A stretch of 64,000 nt of DNA from Sphingobacterium deserti (GTDB taxonomy: Bacteria; Bacteroidota; Bacteroidia; Sphingobacteriales; Sphingobacteriaceae). Of the stretch, positions 52,555 through 62,156 are shown one piece after another. The translations under genes were made by a program, and so were the position numbers. The stretch covers positions 1 to 64,000 of the forward strand of contig NZ_JJMU01000062.1 of assembly GCF_000757725.1 (NCBI RefSeq). The letters are read 5' to 3'. The first letter of the stretch is position 1; each line of letters starts with the position of its first letter. Under the pieces are notes generated by a model. The model ran no database searches, was not told the origin of the DNA, and saw only the letters and a list, made by a program, of their open reading frames with translations.

Positions 52555-53862
52555 ATGAAAAACATTTTGCTGAGTATGGCCATGCTCTGGGCAACTTTTC
52601 CGCTGATTGCGCAAACCATCGATGTAACTCCTATCAAGCGTGAGTTGGAGCAATCGCCAATCTTGAAGGGACACTTTTACGGAGTATGTCTGTATGATTT
52701 AGATAGCAATCGGTTTTTACTAGGTGTCAACGAGAGCAAGCATTTTACCCCTGCATCAAATACAAAAGTATTTACGCTATTTGCCGCTTTAAAATATTTA
52801 GGCGATTCTATCGCTGGCCTACACTACATAGAAAGAGGTGATTCGCTTATTTTCTGGGGAACAGGCGATCCCACTTTCTTACATAATAAGCATGATTCTG
52901 GAAAAGTCTTTAACTTCTTAAAGAATAGCACGAAACGACTTTTTTATGCAACAGATGATTTAGCTGAGGAGTCTTTCTATCGCAGGGGTTGGGCTATCGA
53001 AGATTACGAAGAATACTATCAGCCAGAGATTAGCAGCTTCCCGATTTATGGAAATGTGGTGACGTTTAGAGAACGAACTGGCCGACTCGAATGCTACCCT
53101 AGCTATTTTCAACCTGCGTTATCGCATAAGTCTGATGGACACAAGAATTACAGGCTGTGGAGAGACTTTCATCACAATATCTTTATACAAAATCAGACCC
53201 GTCCGCCGCATAAATATGTGAATGAGAAACCTTTCAGGTACTCATCCGAATTATTTGTTAAATTGCTGAGCGATACATTGAAGCGCAGCGTGACCACGAT
53301 AAAAGCGCAGCGACCTCGGGAGGTAAGTGCTATTTATTCTACACATACCGCGTCGATTTTGCGCGAAATGATGTTGCCTAGCGACAACTTCTTGGCCGAA
53401 CAGATCCACATGATGGTGGTATTGCAACGATATGGTATCTTTCAAACTGGGCAGTTGCGGAAGGATATGGACAAAGACTTTTACAATCTTTTCACTGACA
53501 GGATAGACCTTCATGATGCAAGTGGATTGTCCAGCTATAATAAAGTAACCCCTCGCAGCATGGTAGAGGTGTTGCTAATGATATCGTCCTCACTTCCTGA
53601 TACTACTTCGCTACATAAGTTATTCCCTACTGGCGGTGTAGACGGTACGCTAAAGCGGACTTATGGTTTAGATAATAACGAACCATTTGTTTGGGCCAAG
53701 ACAGGTACGATCAGTGCGGTACACAACCAAAGCGGCTTTATCCGTACCAGATCTGGGCGAAACCTGGTATTCTCCTTTTTGAATACGAACTTCCTCGGCA
53801 GTGCTGGCTCGGTAAGTCGAGAAATAGCACGCGTGATGACCTTTATCAGGCAAAACTACTAA
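52555..53862 (+). CDS. dacB: D-alanyl-D-alanine carboxypeptidase/endopeptidase (PBP4, S13 family)
   Basis: The 435-residue exported enzyme (signal peptide 1-20, ending LIAQ) has the three S13 motifs: SNTK (Ser68, Lys71), SYN in ASGLSSYNK, and KTG in WAKTGTIS. It trims or cuts peptidoglycan cross-links in the periplasm and binds penicillins. The length is at the short end of the family because the extra domain is smaller. A TATGTTTA -7-like element lies about 12 bp before the ATG. It is downstream of, but separated by a terminator from, the SusCD genes. Confidence 0.93.
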   Translation: MKNILLSMAMLWATFPLIAQTIDVTPIKRELEQSPILKGHFYGVCLYDLDSNRFLLGVNESKHFTPASNTKVFTLFAALKYLGDSIAGLHYIERGDSLIFWGTGDPTFLHNKHDSGKVFNFLKNSTKRLFYATDDLAEESFYRRGWAIEDYEEYYQPEISSFPIYGNVVTFRERTGRLECYPSYFQPALSHKSDGHKNYRLWRDFHHNIFIQNQTRPPHKYVNEKPFRYSSELFVKLLSDTLKRSVTTIKAQRPREVSAIYSTHTASILREMMLPSDNFLAEQIHMMVVLQRYGIFQTGQLRKDMDKDFYNLFTDRIDLHDASGLSSYNKVTPRSMVEVLLMISSSLPDTTSLHKLFPTGGVDGTLKRTYGLDNNEPFVWAKTGTISAVHNQSGFIRTRSGRNLVFSFLNTNFLGSAGSVSREIARVMTFIRQNY

Positions 53863-53940
53863 AGCGAATGCATGAATAATTCGTATTTTACTGTTTCACT
53901 TTCCTATATTTAGTGAACATTGTTATATTCGCTGTAATTT

Positions 53941-55248
53941 ATGCGCGTCATCAAAAAAAACGACAAACGCTTGATTCGCTCTTGGTCTATGTACGACTGG
54001 GCGAATTCTGCTTATAACTTAGTTATAACATCGACTATTTTTCCGGCATATTATACCGCAATCACACAAACCGAAGAACATGGCGATGTAGTCTCATTTT
54101 TCGGTTTTAAAATAATTAATACCGCTTTATCAAACTTCAGTCTAGCCTTCGCCTATTTGATTATGGCGATAACATTGCCATTTATCTCGTCATATGCTGA
54201 TGTTCACGGGAAGAAAAAGCAGATCATGATGTTTTTTACTTATTTCGGAGCACTGTGTTGCATGGGACTTTTCTTTTTCAAAATTGAGACGCTCGAAATG
54301 AGTATCATCCTATTTGCTCTGGCAGCTATGGGATACATAGGAGGCGTATTATTCAATAATTCTTATTTGCCGGAGATTGCCACGGCAGATCAACAAGATC
54401 GTGTCAGCGCACAAGGATTTGCCTATGGCTATGTGGGCTGTGTAACCTTGCAGATCATTTGTCTCCTATTTATCCTGTTTCCGCAATGGTTCGGTATCAC
54501 CGACGCTTCTTTTGGACCGCGCTTGTCGTTCCTGTTGGTTGGAGTTTGGTGGGCTGGTTTTGCAACTATTCCTTTCCGTGCACTACCTGGAAACCAACGC
54601 TCATCTATCCGCGCATCTAAGAAGTTGTTTCGCACAGTCATTATTGAATTTAGAATTGTGCTTCGTAAGATAGGTCGCATGATTCGTATTAAACGATTTT
54701 TACCCGCTTACTTTTTCTATGCATCAGGTGTGCAGACTGTTATGATCGTCGCTGCTGCTTTTGGTGCAAAAGAGTTAAAGATGGAAAGCTCAAAACTAAT
54801 TGTTACGATATTGCTTATACAGCTAGTAGCCATCTTGGGGGCTATTTTAATGTCCAAGCTCTCCGAGAGATTTGGTAATATTAAGGTCCTTATAGCCGTG
54901 GTCGTGGTATGGCTTGGAATTTGCATAGCCGCATTTTTTGTGCATACAGAAATGCAATTTTATATACTTGCTTGCGTTGTTGGGCTTGTGATGGGCGGAA
55001 TACAGTCACTGTCAAGATCTACATATTCTAAGTTTTTACCTGAAGATACCAAGGATACAGCGTCCTTTTTCAGCTTTTATGACGTTACGGAAAAACTTGC
55101 TATTGTTATGGGGCTGCTGTCTTTTGCGTTTATTGAGCAAGTGACGCATAACATTCGCTATTCGGCATTGGCATTATCTGTATTTTTTATCCTAGGCGGA
55201 CTACTCTTGTTTCGGGTTTTAAGATTTAATAAAGCAATGACTGTATGA
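53941..55248 (+). CDS. UMF1-family MFS transporter
   Basis: The 435-residue protein has about twelve membrane helices. The opening SWSMYDWANSAYN is characteristic of the UMF1 (Atg22-like) family; the family's substrates in bacteria are largely unknown. The loop SYADVHGKKKQ is the MFS motif-A region. It overlaps the LutA-like gene by ATGA, so the two are translationally coupled, which suggests a link with the redox protein. Confidence 0.92.
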   Translation: MRVIKKNDKRLIRSWSMYDWANSAYNLVITSTIFPAYYTAITQTEEHGDVVSFFGFKIINTALSNFSLAFAYLIMAITLPFISSYADVHGKKKQIMMFFTYFGALCCMGLFFFKIETLEMSIILFALAAMGYIGGVLFNNSYLPEIATADQQDRVSAQGFAYGYVGCVTLQIICLLFILFPQWFGITDASFGPRLSFLLVGVWWAGFATIPFRALPGNQRSSIRASKKLFRTVIIEFRIVLRKIGRMIRIKRFLPAYFFYASGVQTVMIVAAAFGAKELKMESSKLIVTILLIQLVAILGAILMSKLSERFGNIKVLIAVVVVWLGICIAAFFVHTEMQFYILACVVGLVMGGIQSLSRSTYSKFLPEDTKDTASFFSFYDVTEKLAIVMGLLSFAFIEQVTHNIRYSALALSVFFILGGLLLFRVLRFNKAMTV

Positions 55249-55973
55249 AAGTGCAACTTTTTATCCCTTGTTTAGTGGATCAACTTTACCCCGAAACGGC
55301 GTTCAATAGCATTAAATTGCTTCAAAAAGCTGGTTGTGAGGTCGTGTATAATCCGGAGCAAACCTGCTGTGGACAACTGGCGTACGATGCAGGTTTTTGG
55401 GACGAGGCAAAGCGCGTAGGGCTTAAATTTCTAGCGGATTTCTCGGAAGACTGCTATATTGTTGCGCCCTCTATTTCCTGCACTGGTATGGTGAAGAACG
55501 GTTACGATGACCTGTTCACTAACTCGACCCTGCATAATAGCTGCCGAAATATACAGTCTAATATTTTTGATATTAGCGACTTTTTGGTAAATGTGCTTAA
55601 AAAAGATTATTTTGGAGCAGAGTTGGTCGGAACGGCGGTTTATCATCATTCCTGTTCTGGCGATCCGCAGTCTGAAGCTATCAAAGAGCCGATGCAGTTG
55701 CTCAGACAAGTGGGCGGACTGGAATTAATAGAAATGGAAGAGCCGGATGGCTGCTGTGGTTTCGGCGGCTCATTTGCCGTTAAATTCGAAGGAATCTCTG
55801 CTGCTATGGCAGAACAACGGGTAATTAGCGCAATGCAGGCGAAAGCAGATTTTATTATAGCTACAGATAGCACATGTATCGTGCAATTGCAAGCGTATAT
55901 TGACAAGGAGCAGCTACCTATTAAAACAAAGCACATCGCCGATGTCTTGACATCCGGTTGGGCAAACATATAA
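55245..55973 (+). CDS. LutA-like Fe-S oxidoreductase subunit (two CCG domains)
   Basis: The 242-residue cytosolic protein contains two cysteine-rich CCG domains: Cys9, Cys41-Cys42-Gly and Cys79, then Cys137, Cys170-Cys171-Gly and Cys211. In LutA/GlcF/HdrD-type proteins these cysteines hold iron-sulfur clusters. LutA is normally encoded with LutB and LutC for lactate oxidation; neither lies here. It overlaps the UMF1 gene by four bases and precedes the Tat-exported protein gene by 16 bp. So it may have a partner elsewhere or a different role. Confidence 0.9.
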   Translation: MKVQLFIPCLVDQLYPETAFNSIKLLQKAGCEVVYNPEQTCCGQLAYDAGFWDEAKRVGLKFLADFSEDCYIVAPSISCTGMVKNGYDDLFTNSTLHNSCRNIQSNIFDISDFLVNVLKKDYFGAELVGTAVYHHSCSGDPQSEAIKEPMQLLRQVGGLELIEMEEPDGCCGFGGSFAVKFEGISAAMAEQRVISAMQAKADFIIATDSTCIVQLQAYIDKEQLPIKTKHIADVLTSGWANI

Positions 55974-55989
55974 CACAAAAGCTAACATA

Positions 55990-56874
55990 ATGAACTCAAG
56001 AAGAACTTTTCTAAAAAATGCAGGATTGGCAGCAGCTGGTCTTGCGCTGGCACCTTCGTTGGATGTTTTCGCAGCGAAGAAAGCGTGGTTTGACATATCG
56101 CTCGCCGAATGGTCATTGCATAAGACCTTATTCAAAGGGGACCTGAAAAATATTGACTTTCCAGAACTGGCAGCCAAGAAGTTCGGAATTTATGGGGTTG
56201 AATATGTAAATCAATTCTTTAAAGATAAGGCAACGGATATGACCTATTTAAAGGATCTTAATAACCGTGCAAAAGACAACGGGGTAACGAATGTATTGAT
56301 TATGATCGATGGAGAAGGAAACCTCGGCGATGAAGATGCAAACAAGCGGAAAACCGCTGTCGAAAATCATCACAAATGGATTGACGCAGCCGCATTTTTA
56401 GGTTGTAAGTCCATTCGGGTGAATGCTGCCGGAAAAGGTACACCTGAAGAAGTGAAAAGAAATGTGGTAGAAAGCCTATCTGCGTTGGCGGACTACGGTA
56501 AAAAAGCCAAAATTAATGTTATTGTCGAAAATCATGGCGGCATATCATCACACGGCGATTGGTTGTCAGACGTCTTGAAAACCGTTAACAAGAATAATTG
56601 TGGAAGTCTTCCTGATTTTGGTAACTTTTACGAGTACGATCGGTACCAAGGCGTGCAAGATCTCATGCCATTTGCAAAAGGTGTAAGTGCTAAAAGTCAT
56701 GATTTTGATGCAAACGGAAACGAGACACAGATCGATTATGAACGGATGATGAAAATCGTTAAAAAAGCTGGTTTTAAAGGGTTCGTTGGTATAGAGTATG
56801 AAGGTTCAAAACTTCCAGAAATGGAAGGTATAGCGGCTACGAAAAAATTACTTGAACGTTTTAAAACACTCTAA
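55990..56874 (+). CDS. Tat-exported sugar phosphate isomerase/epimerase-like protein
   Basis: The 294-residue protein starts with a twin-arginine signal (SRRTFLK, residues 3-9, then a hydrophobic stretch to DVFA), so it is exported folded. The rest is an AP endonuclease 2-type TIM barrel of the xylose-isomerase-like superfamily (VIVENHGGISSHGDW, GSLPDFGNFYEYD, AKSHDFDANGNE, GFVGIEYEG), with likely metal ligands in those motifs. Family members isomerise or epimerise sugars and inositols; the substrate is not known. It lies 16 bp after the LutA-like gene, probably in the same transcript. Confidence 0.92.
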   Translation: MNSRRTFLKNAGLAAAGLALAPSLDVFAAKKAWFDISLAEWSLHKTLFKGDLKNIDFPELAAKKFGIYGVEYVNQFFKDKATDMTYLKDLNNRAKDNGVTNVLIMIDGEGNLGDEDANKRKTAVENHHKWIDAAAFLGCKSIRVNAAGKGTPEEVKRNVVESLSALADYGKKAKINVIVENHGGISSHGDWLSDVLKTVNKNNCGSLPDFGNFYEYDRYQGVQDLMPFAKGVSAKSHDFDANGNETQIDYERMMKIVKKAGFKGFVGIEYEGSKLPEMEGIAATKKLLERFKTL

Positions 56875-57059
56875 AAAATTATTGAAGTTTTTCTTTATTC
56901 TATTCATCGTAATAGCGTGGTTATAAGGGCTGTGATGTTTTAATATCGTCATAAGGTAGCATTTGTGCAGCACATACCATACAGCGTTTGTAGCGTGAAG
57001 GTGGTTGTGGAATATACTGTCCTAAAACGAAGCGAATAAAAAGAAAATAATATGTATAT

Positions 57060-58631
57060 ATGAATCAACAGCAAGATGAAATACTAGTTGACCATTTGGC
57101 CAAGAAGGGATTGGATGATAAGATGGTATTGGGTCACCCGGCCAGTTTATTTGTTCTTTTCTTCACGGAAATGTGGGAACGATTTAGCTATTACGGCATG
57201 CGTGCCCTATTAGTTACTTTTTTGATAACAGAAATTGCAGACAAGGGCTGGGGTTGGACAAATGCAGAGGCTATGGAACTTTATGGCTGGTATACCGGCC
57301 TCGTCTATGCTACACCACTTATTGGCGGCATGATAGCAGACCGCCTTACAGGGTACAAAAAAGCAATTATCTTAGGTGCCGCGATTATGACTCTAGGTCA
57401 TGCATCAATGGCGCTAGAGGGCGAAGCTAAAGCATTTTTCTACATTGGTTTAGGCCTAATGATTTTAGGTAATGGTTTATTTAAACCAAATATCTCGTCT
57501 ATGGTAGGGCAACTATATCCTGACAACAGCGCAAAGAAAGATTCCGGTTATACAATCTTTTATATGGGCATTAATGCGGGCGCATTTTTAGGATCATTGT
57601 TGTGCGGCTATATCGGTGAAAAAATTGGCTGGCACTATGGTTTTGGATTGGCCGGTGTTTTCATGTTCTTCGGGATGTTACAGTTTTATTTTGGTCAGCG
57701 CATATTCGGCGTTATCGGCGATTCACCCAAGAAAGCCATAAATTTGCCAGATAGTGTGGATGCAGTAGCTATTCCAGCGAAGGTAGTGCGTGATCGATTG
57801 ATCGTCGTTGCTGTATTGGTTGTAGCAAGTGTGTTTTTCTTTTTGGCATTCGAGCAGGCTGGTGGCTCCATGACAATTTTTGCTAAAAATTATACGCAAC
57901 GGGTGCTGGAAGGTACTGCAGGAACAACCTTCAAATGGGTGGATGCAGCCTTAACCATATTGCCTATCCTTGTAGTCACCTATGTGCTAACCCGCTTGGC
58001 GGCTAAGATTATCAATCAATATCCATTAACTATAATCTTTACTTTAGTATCTTTTTTCTCGATTATGCTGTTGGGAATTTGGAAGATACACCGCGAGTTT
58101 ACCTCAGATGTTACGGAAGTGACGGTAGCTTGGTTCCAGATTCTGAATGCTTTCTTCATTGTCACTTTGGCTTCCTCATTCAGTAGGTTTTGGGAAAAAG
58201 TTTGGAACCCTTCGGGTCCGGTAAAGTTTGCCCTGGGACTTGCGTTGGTAGGCGTAGGCTTTCTGGCGTTATCATATGGAAGTTTACAAATCCCCTCAGG
58301 TGCCACCACCGCTTCCGTAAGCATGATATGGCTTGTTTTAGCTTATTTTTTCCATACTACAGGCGAGCTTTGTGTTTCTCCGGTAGGCTTATCCTACATG
58401 AGCAAGCTATCTCCTCAAAAATTTATAGGATTAATTTTCGGTTTTTGGTTTCTGGCGTCGGCTATCGCGAATAAGCTGGCGGGATTGAGCGGCGGATTGA
58501 TTGATAAGATCACCGAGATGTATTCCATGTCTACATTTTTCTTAATCATAGCCGGATTACCTATCGGCGCGGCCATTCTGCTGCTGGTATTTAGTCCGCT
58601 ATTGCGCAAGATGATGCACGGGATTAACTAA
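57060..58631 (+). CDS. Proton-dependent oligopeptide transporter (POT/PTR2 family, copy 1)
   Basis: The 523-residue protein has about fourteen membrane helices. It has the proton-coupling motif ExxERFxYYG (EMWERFSYYG, about 34-43) in helix 1 and the PTR2 signature FYMGINAGAFLGSLLCGYIGE. POT transporters bring di- and tripeptides into the cell with protons. It is the first of three POT genes in a row. A terminator at 58650-58684 separates it from copy 2. Confidence 0.95.
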   Translation: MNQQQDEILVDHLAKKGLDDKMVLGHPASLFVLFFTEMWERFSYYGMRALLVTFLITEIADKGWGWTNAEAMELYGWYTGLVYATPLIGGMIADRLTGYKKAIILGAAIMTLGHASMALEGEAKAFFYIGLGLMILGNGLFKPNISSMVGQLYPDNSAKKDSGYTIFYMGINAGAFLGSLLCGYIGEKIGWHYGFGLAGVFMFFGMLQFYFGQRIFGVIGDSPKKAINLPDSVDAVAIPAKVVRDRLIVVAVLVVASVFFFLAFEQAGGSMTIFAKNYTQRVLEGTAGTTFKWVDAALTILPILVVTYVLTRLAAKIINQYPLTIIFTLVSFFSIMLLGIWKIHREFTSDVTEVTVAWFQILNAFFIVTLASSFSRFWEKVWNPSGPVKFALGLALVGVGFLALSYGSLQIPSGATTASVSMIWLVLAYFFHTTGELCVSPVGLSYMSKLSPQKFIGLIFGFWFLASAIANKLAGLSGGLIDKITEMYSMSTFFLIIAGLPIGAAILLLVFSPLLRKMMHGIN

Positions 58632-58649
58632 GCAAAAAAAGATTACCAC

Positions 58650-58684
58650 AAAAAATGCTCGTAAAGATGTTACGAGCATTTTTT
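58650..58684 (+). terminator. Rho-independent terminator between POT genes 1 and 2
   Basis: AAAAAATGCTCGTAA and TTACGAGCATTTTTT form a perfect 15-bp stem around AGATG with T residues at the end. It can work in both directions and shows that POT1 is transcribed apart from POT2. Confidence 0.93.
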
Positions 58685-58737
58685 GTTTGCGCAAACCGAT
58701 ATTTTAATTCATTTCCTTATTTTTGGCAATCAAATAA

Positions 58738-60513
58738 ATGCGTATGACAGAGAATTCTTCGGTTTCACTTGATAACCACGCAAGTGGAGAACGGGTATTA
58801 GGCCATCCGGCCGGTCTTTTCGTTCTTTTTTTTACCGAAATGTGGGAGCGCTTCTCGTTTTACGGGATGCGCGTGTTGTTGATCCAATTTTTAACCGCTT
58901 CCGTTTTAGGAGCAAATCCCGGCTGGGGATGGACAGCTGAGCAGGCAGGTGCGCTTTATGGAACCTACGCCATGCTGCTTTACATCACGCCAATTTTTGG
59001 TGGCGTCATTGCTGATAAATATATTGGATCGCGCGCTGCCGTAATCATCGGTGCCGCCATTATGACGTTAGGGCATGCCGCTATGGCCTTTGATTCACCT
59101 ATCTTGTTTTTTGTCGGATTAGCATGCCTCGTCATCGGTACAGGTTTTTTTAAGCCCAATATGCCGGCAATTCTCGGCGAAATGTACAAGCTGTTGCCCG
59201 AGAAGAAAGATGGTGCCTATACCATCTTCTACATGGGCGTAAACGCTGGCGCATTCTTCGGCATGATGCTTTGTGGCTATTTGGCAGAAACGATAGGCTG
59301 GCATTGGGGCTTCGGTCTGGCCGGTATATTTATGCTGCTCGGGACTTTTCAGTTTTGGCTTGCTGGCCCGCTTTTGGGAAGATTAGGCATGCTGGATAAG
59401 AAGAAAAATAAAGATCAAACTACCGCTGCAGATAATCTGGAAGTGGGGGAGACAAAGCATAATAATTTTACGGGGTTAGACATCATTCTGATGATTGTCG
59501 TTGGTATCGTAGGGCTGCTGTACGCGTTCAATGATCCGCTCTCCAAAAACAATGTGCTAGATGTTTTCGCTTTTCTTGATACGGCTAGTTTCCGAGGGCA
59601 AAACATCATGGTGATCGGTGCTTTACTTTTGTTTCTTGTGCTTATTGTGATGCGTATACAACGGTATGCAAAAGTTGTACGCGATCGCATGTATGGCGTC
59701 ATTTTGTTAGGGTTCTTTCTTATTTTCTTTTTTATGAGCTTTGAGCAAGGTGCTACCTCGCTCGTTCTTGTGGCCCGCGACTATGTAGATCGCGAATTGA
59801 CAGGAAACAGCTTATTGGCATTCAACGTGATGAATACCTTGCTGACTATTGTTCCGTTAATTATCATCTCATGGGTATTGATAAAGCTTGCAATGGTAAC
59901 TTGGAAGAAAATAGCCTGGTCAAATATCATTCTTTTTATATGTTTCATTTTGATATGGGCCGCAGGGATATGGATGCTATATAGCGAGTTTTCCGCCGAA
60001 AAATCTGCGATTAAAGTATCCTGGTTCTCCATTCTAAATTCATTCTTCATTATTGCGTTAGCATCTTCCGTATCTAAAATTTGGGAATCGAAGTTTAACC
60101 CAACGGCCGCTATGAAATACGGTTACGGCCTCATTCTAGTAGCGATAGGTTTCCTGATCCTTGGTTTCGGTGCGCTTGGTGCGAGCAGTGGAGCAAAGAT
60201 CTCCATGATATTTTTGGTCTTAACCTATCTCTTCCACACCTTAGGTGAGCTCTTTATATCACCCGTGGGACTGTCGTATGTATCGAAACTCGTGCCTGCG
60301 CGGATGTTGGCATTTATGTTTGGTATGTGGTATTTGGCTATTGCCATTGCGCAAAAACTTGCAGCGATCTTAGGGGGGCAGGTAGAAACTATTCAAGAAA
60401 ACTATTCACTTAGCCACTTCTTTTTCCTGTTTACAATAATTCCCGCGGCAGCGGGTCTGCTCGTGATGGTGTTAAACCCGCTCATCAAGCGTTTAATGCA
60501 CGGGATTAAATAA
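58738..60513 (+). CDS. Proton-dependent oligopeptide transporter (POT/PTR2 family, copy 2)
   Basis: The 591-residue protein has the POT motif EMWERFSFYG (about 34-43) and FYMGVNAGAFFGMMLCGYLAE. It is about 70 residues longer than copy 1, because of an insert with a charged loop (KKKNKDQTTAADN, about 222-234) and extra membrane segments. It starts with two in-frame ATGs (58738 or 58744). Substrate range may differ from copies 1 and 3. Confidence 0.95.
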   Translation: MRMTENSSVSLDNHASGERVLGHPAGLFVLFFTEMWERFSFYGMRVLLIQFLTASVLGANPGWGWTAEQAGALYGTYAMLLYITPIFGGVIADKYIGSRAAVIIGAAIMTLGHAAMAFDSPILFFVGLACLVIGTGFFKPNMPAILGEMYKLLPEKKDGAYTIFYMGVNAGAFFGMMLCGYLAETIGWHWGFGLAGIFMLLGTFQFWLAGPLLGRLGMLDKKKNKDQTTAADNLEVGETKHNNFTGLDIILMIVVGIVGLLYAFNDPLSKNNVLDVFAFLDTASFRGQNIMVIGALLLFLVLIVMRIQRYAKVVRDRMYGVILLGFFLIFFFMSFEQGATSLVLVARDYVDRELTGNSLLAFNVMNTLLTIVPLIIISWVLIKLAMVTWKKIAWSNIILFICFILIWAAGIWMLYSEFSAEKSAIKVSWFSILNSFFIIALASSVSKIWESKFNPTAAMKYGYGLILVAIGFLILGFGALGASSGAKISMIFLVLTYLFHTLGELFISPVGLSYVSKLVPARMLAFMFGMWYLAIAIAQKLAAILGGQVETIQENYSLSHFFFLFTIIPAAAGLLVMVLNPLIKRLMHGIK

Positions 60514-60521
60514 ATATTCGG

Positions 60522-60555
60522 GACGGCCAGCTTTCAAATGAAAAGGTTGGCCGTC
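60522..60555 (+). terminator. Hairpin between POT genes 2 and 3
   Basis: GACGGCCA and TGGCCGTC form a stem with a partly paired interior. There is no long T tract, so it may stop transcription partly or stabilise the upstream RNA end. It lies between the stop of copy 2 and the ATG of copy 3. Confidence 0.55.
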
Positions 60556-60578
60556 GCTATTCTAAATCATTACCGATC

Positions 60579-62063
60579 ATGTCAAAACAAGTTACTTTGG
60601 ATGATATCCAAAATTTCGAAGGAAAATATCCGAAACAACTTTGGTATCTTTTCCTTGTAGAAATGTGGGAGCGTTTCTGCTTCTACGGTATGCGGGGTGT
60701 ATTGGCCATTTTTATGGTTGATCAGCTCTTGCTTTCCGAGAAGGATGCAAATTTAAAATATGGTGCTATACAAGCATTTGTATACGCATTCACATTTGTG
60801 GGCGGTATTTTCGCCGACAAGATATTGGGTTTCAAGCGTTCGTTAACGTTTGGCGCAATCTTAATGATATTAGGAAATGGCCTGATCGCGATAAATCCAC
60901 ATGATTTCTTTTATTTTGGTATTGCGTTAACCATTATTGGAACAGGCTTTTTCAAGCCTAATATATCGTCTATGGTAGGCGATCTATACAAGGAGGGCGA
61001 TTCACGCCGCGACGCTGGTTTCGGTATTTTTTACTCGGGGATTAATGTGGGTGCGCTCTTGGGCGGCGCGCTATGCGTATGGTTAGGAAAGGAGCATTCT
61101 TGGAATCTTGCCTTCCTGGCGGCAGCCATCGTGATGTTTATTGGCATCATTATCTTTTTGGCAACAAAAAAACAACTGGGGCCAATCGGTAATAGCCCCA
61201 TAGCCCATCTGCCTGCGGCAAAGAAAACTACCTGGGAGGTGTTGGTATACCTGGGTGCGCTGGTTTGTATCCCACTCATTTTTATTATGGTGAACAACAC
61301 GCGGTATACCGATCTTTTTATGTACACTATCGGGCCACTGGCATTGGGATATTTCCTTTACCAAATATTCCGTGAAGCCGATGCAAAAGTGCGTCAAAAA
61401 CTTATAGCCGCATTGGTACTGATTCTATTCTCCATACTGTTTTTTGCAATTTTTGAGCAAGCAGGAGGTTCCTTGGCGCTATTCGCCAAAGATAATCTGC
61501 ATACCAATCTACTTTTTTTCAATATCGATCCTAACGTAGTGAATAACGGCGCCAACTCCTTATTCGTTATTGTATTTAGTCCAATCTTGGGCTTGCTATG
61601 GTTAGCTTTAGCTAAGAAAAAGTTGGAGCCCAATACGGTTATCAAGTTCGGACTAGGTTTTTTGCTGTTAGGCGTTGGATATTACGTATTCTTCGGAACT
61701 CGCTTTTTTGCCGATGAATCCGGAAAAACGTCATTGGGCGTTTTTACGCTAGCGTATCTTGCCGTCACATTAGGAGAGTTATGCTTATCACCGATCGGTT
61801 TATCGATGATTACCAAATTATCGCCAAGACACCTGGGTGGGATGATGATGGGGCTTTGGTTTTTGGCCAGCGCGTATGGGCAATATGTGGCAGGCTTGCT
61901 TGGTGCAGGTATGTCGTCACCCGATGAGGGGGCATCGCTAATGGATAAATTGATTGGTTACACTGCAGGATACGAGCAGCTAGCCTGGTATTCGTTTATA
62001 GCGGGCATTATTTTGATCGTGCTGTCGCCGTTTGTGAAACGGCTGATGCACGGCGTAAGTTAA
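60579..62063 (+). CDS. Proton-dependent oligopeptide transporter (POT/PTR2 family, copy 3)
   Basis: The 494-residue protein has the motif EMWERFCFYG (about 27-36) and FYSGINVGALLGGALCVWLG. It is the shortest and most diverged of the three. All three end with the same kind of sequence (P-hydrophobic-hydrophobic-K-[RK]-hydrophobic-MHG), which argues for an old common origin by tandem duplication. Confidence 0.95.
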   Translation: MSKQVTLDDIQNFEGKYPKQLWYLFLVEMWERFCFYGMRGVLAIFMVDQLLLSEKDANLKYGAIQAFVYAFTFVGGIFADKILGFKRSLTFGAILMILGNGLIAINPHDFFYFGIALTIIGTGFFKPNISSMVGDLYKEGDSRRDAGFGIFYSGINVGALLGGALCVWLGKEHSWNLAFLAAAIVMFIGIIIFLATKKQLGPIGNSPIAHLPAAKKTTWEVLVYLGALVCIPLIFIMVNNTRYTDLFMYTIGPLALGYFLYQIFREADAKVRQKLIAALVLILFSILFFAIFEQAGGSLALFAKDNLHTNLLFFNIDPNVVNNGANSLFVIVFSPILGLLWLALAKKKLEPNTVIKFGLGFLLLGVGYYVFFGTRFFADESGKTSLGVFTLAYLAVTLGELCLSPIGLSMITKLSPRHLGGMMMGLWFLASAYGQYVAGLLGAGMSSPDEGASLMDKLIGYTAGYEQLAWYSFIAGIILIVLSPFVKRLMHGVS

Positions 62064-62156
62064 TTGTAGACCCTAACATTAGGGGGCGCTTTCAATAAAA
62101 CAGTAGAAAGCACCTTAGTTTTTGTATATTTAGTGAATTTAAAATTCTGAAAACGC

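Noticed and set aside
62084..62115. Hairpin between the third POT gene and the glycosyltransferase gene
   Set aside because: The stem has a mismatch and there is no T tract; too weak to call a terminator.
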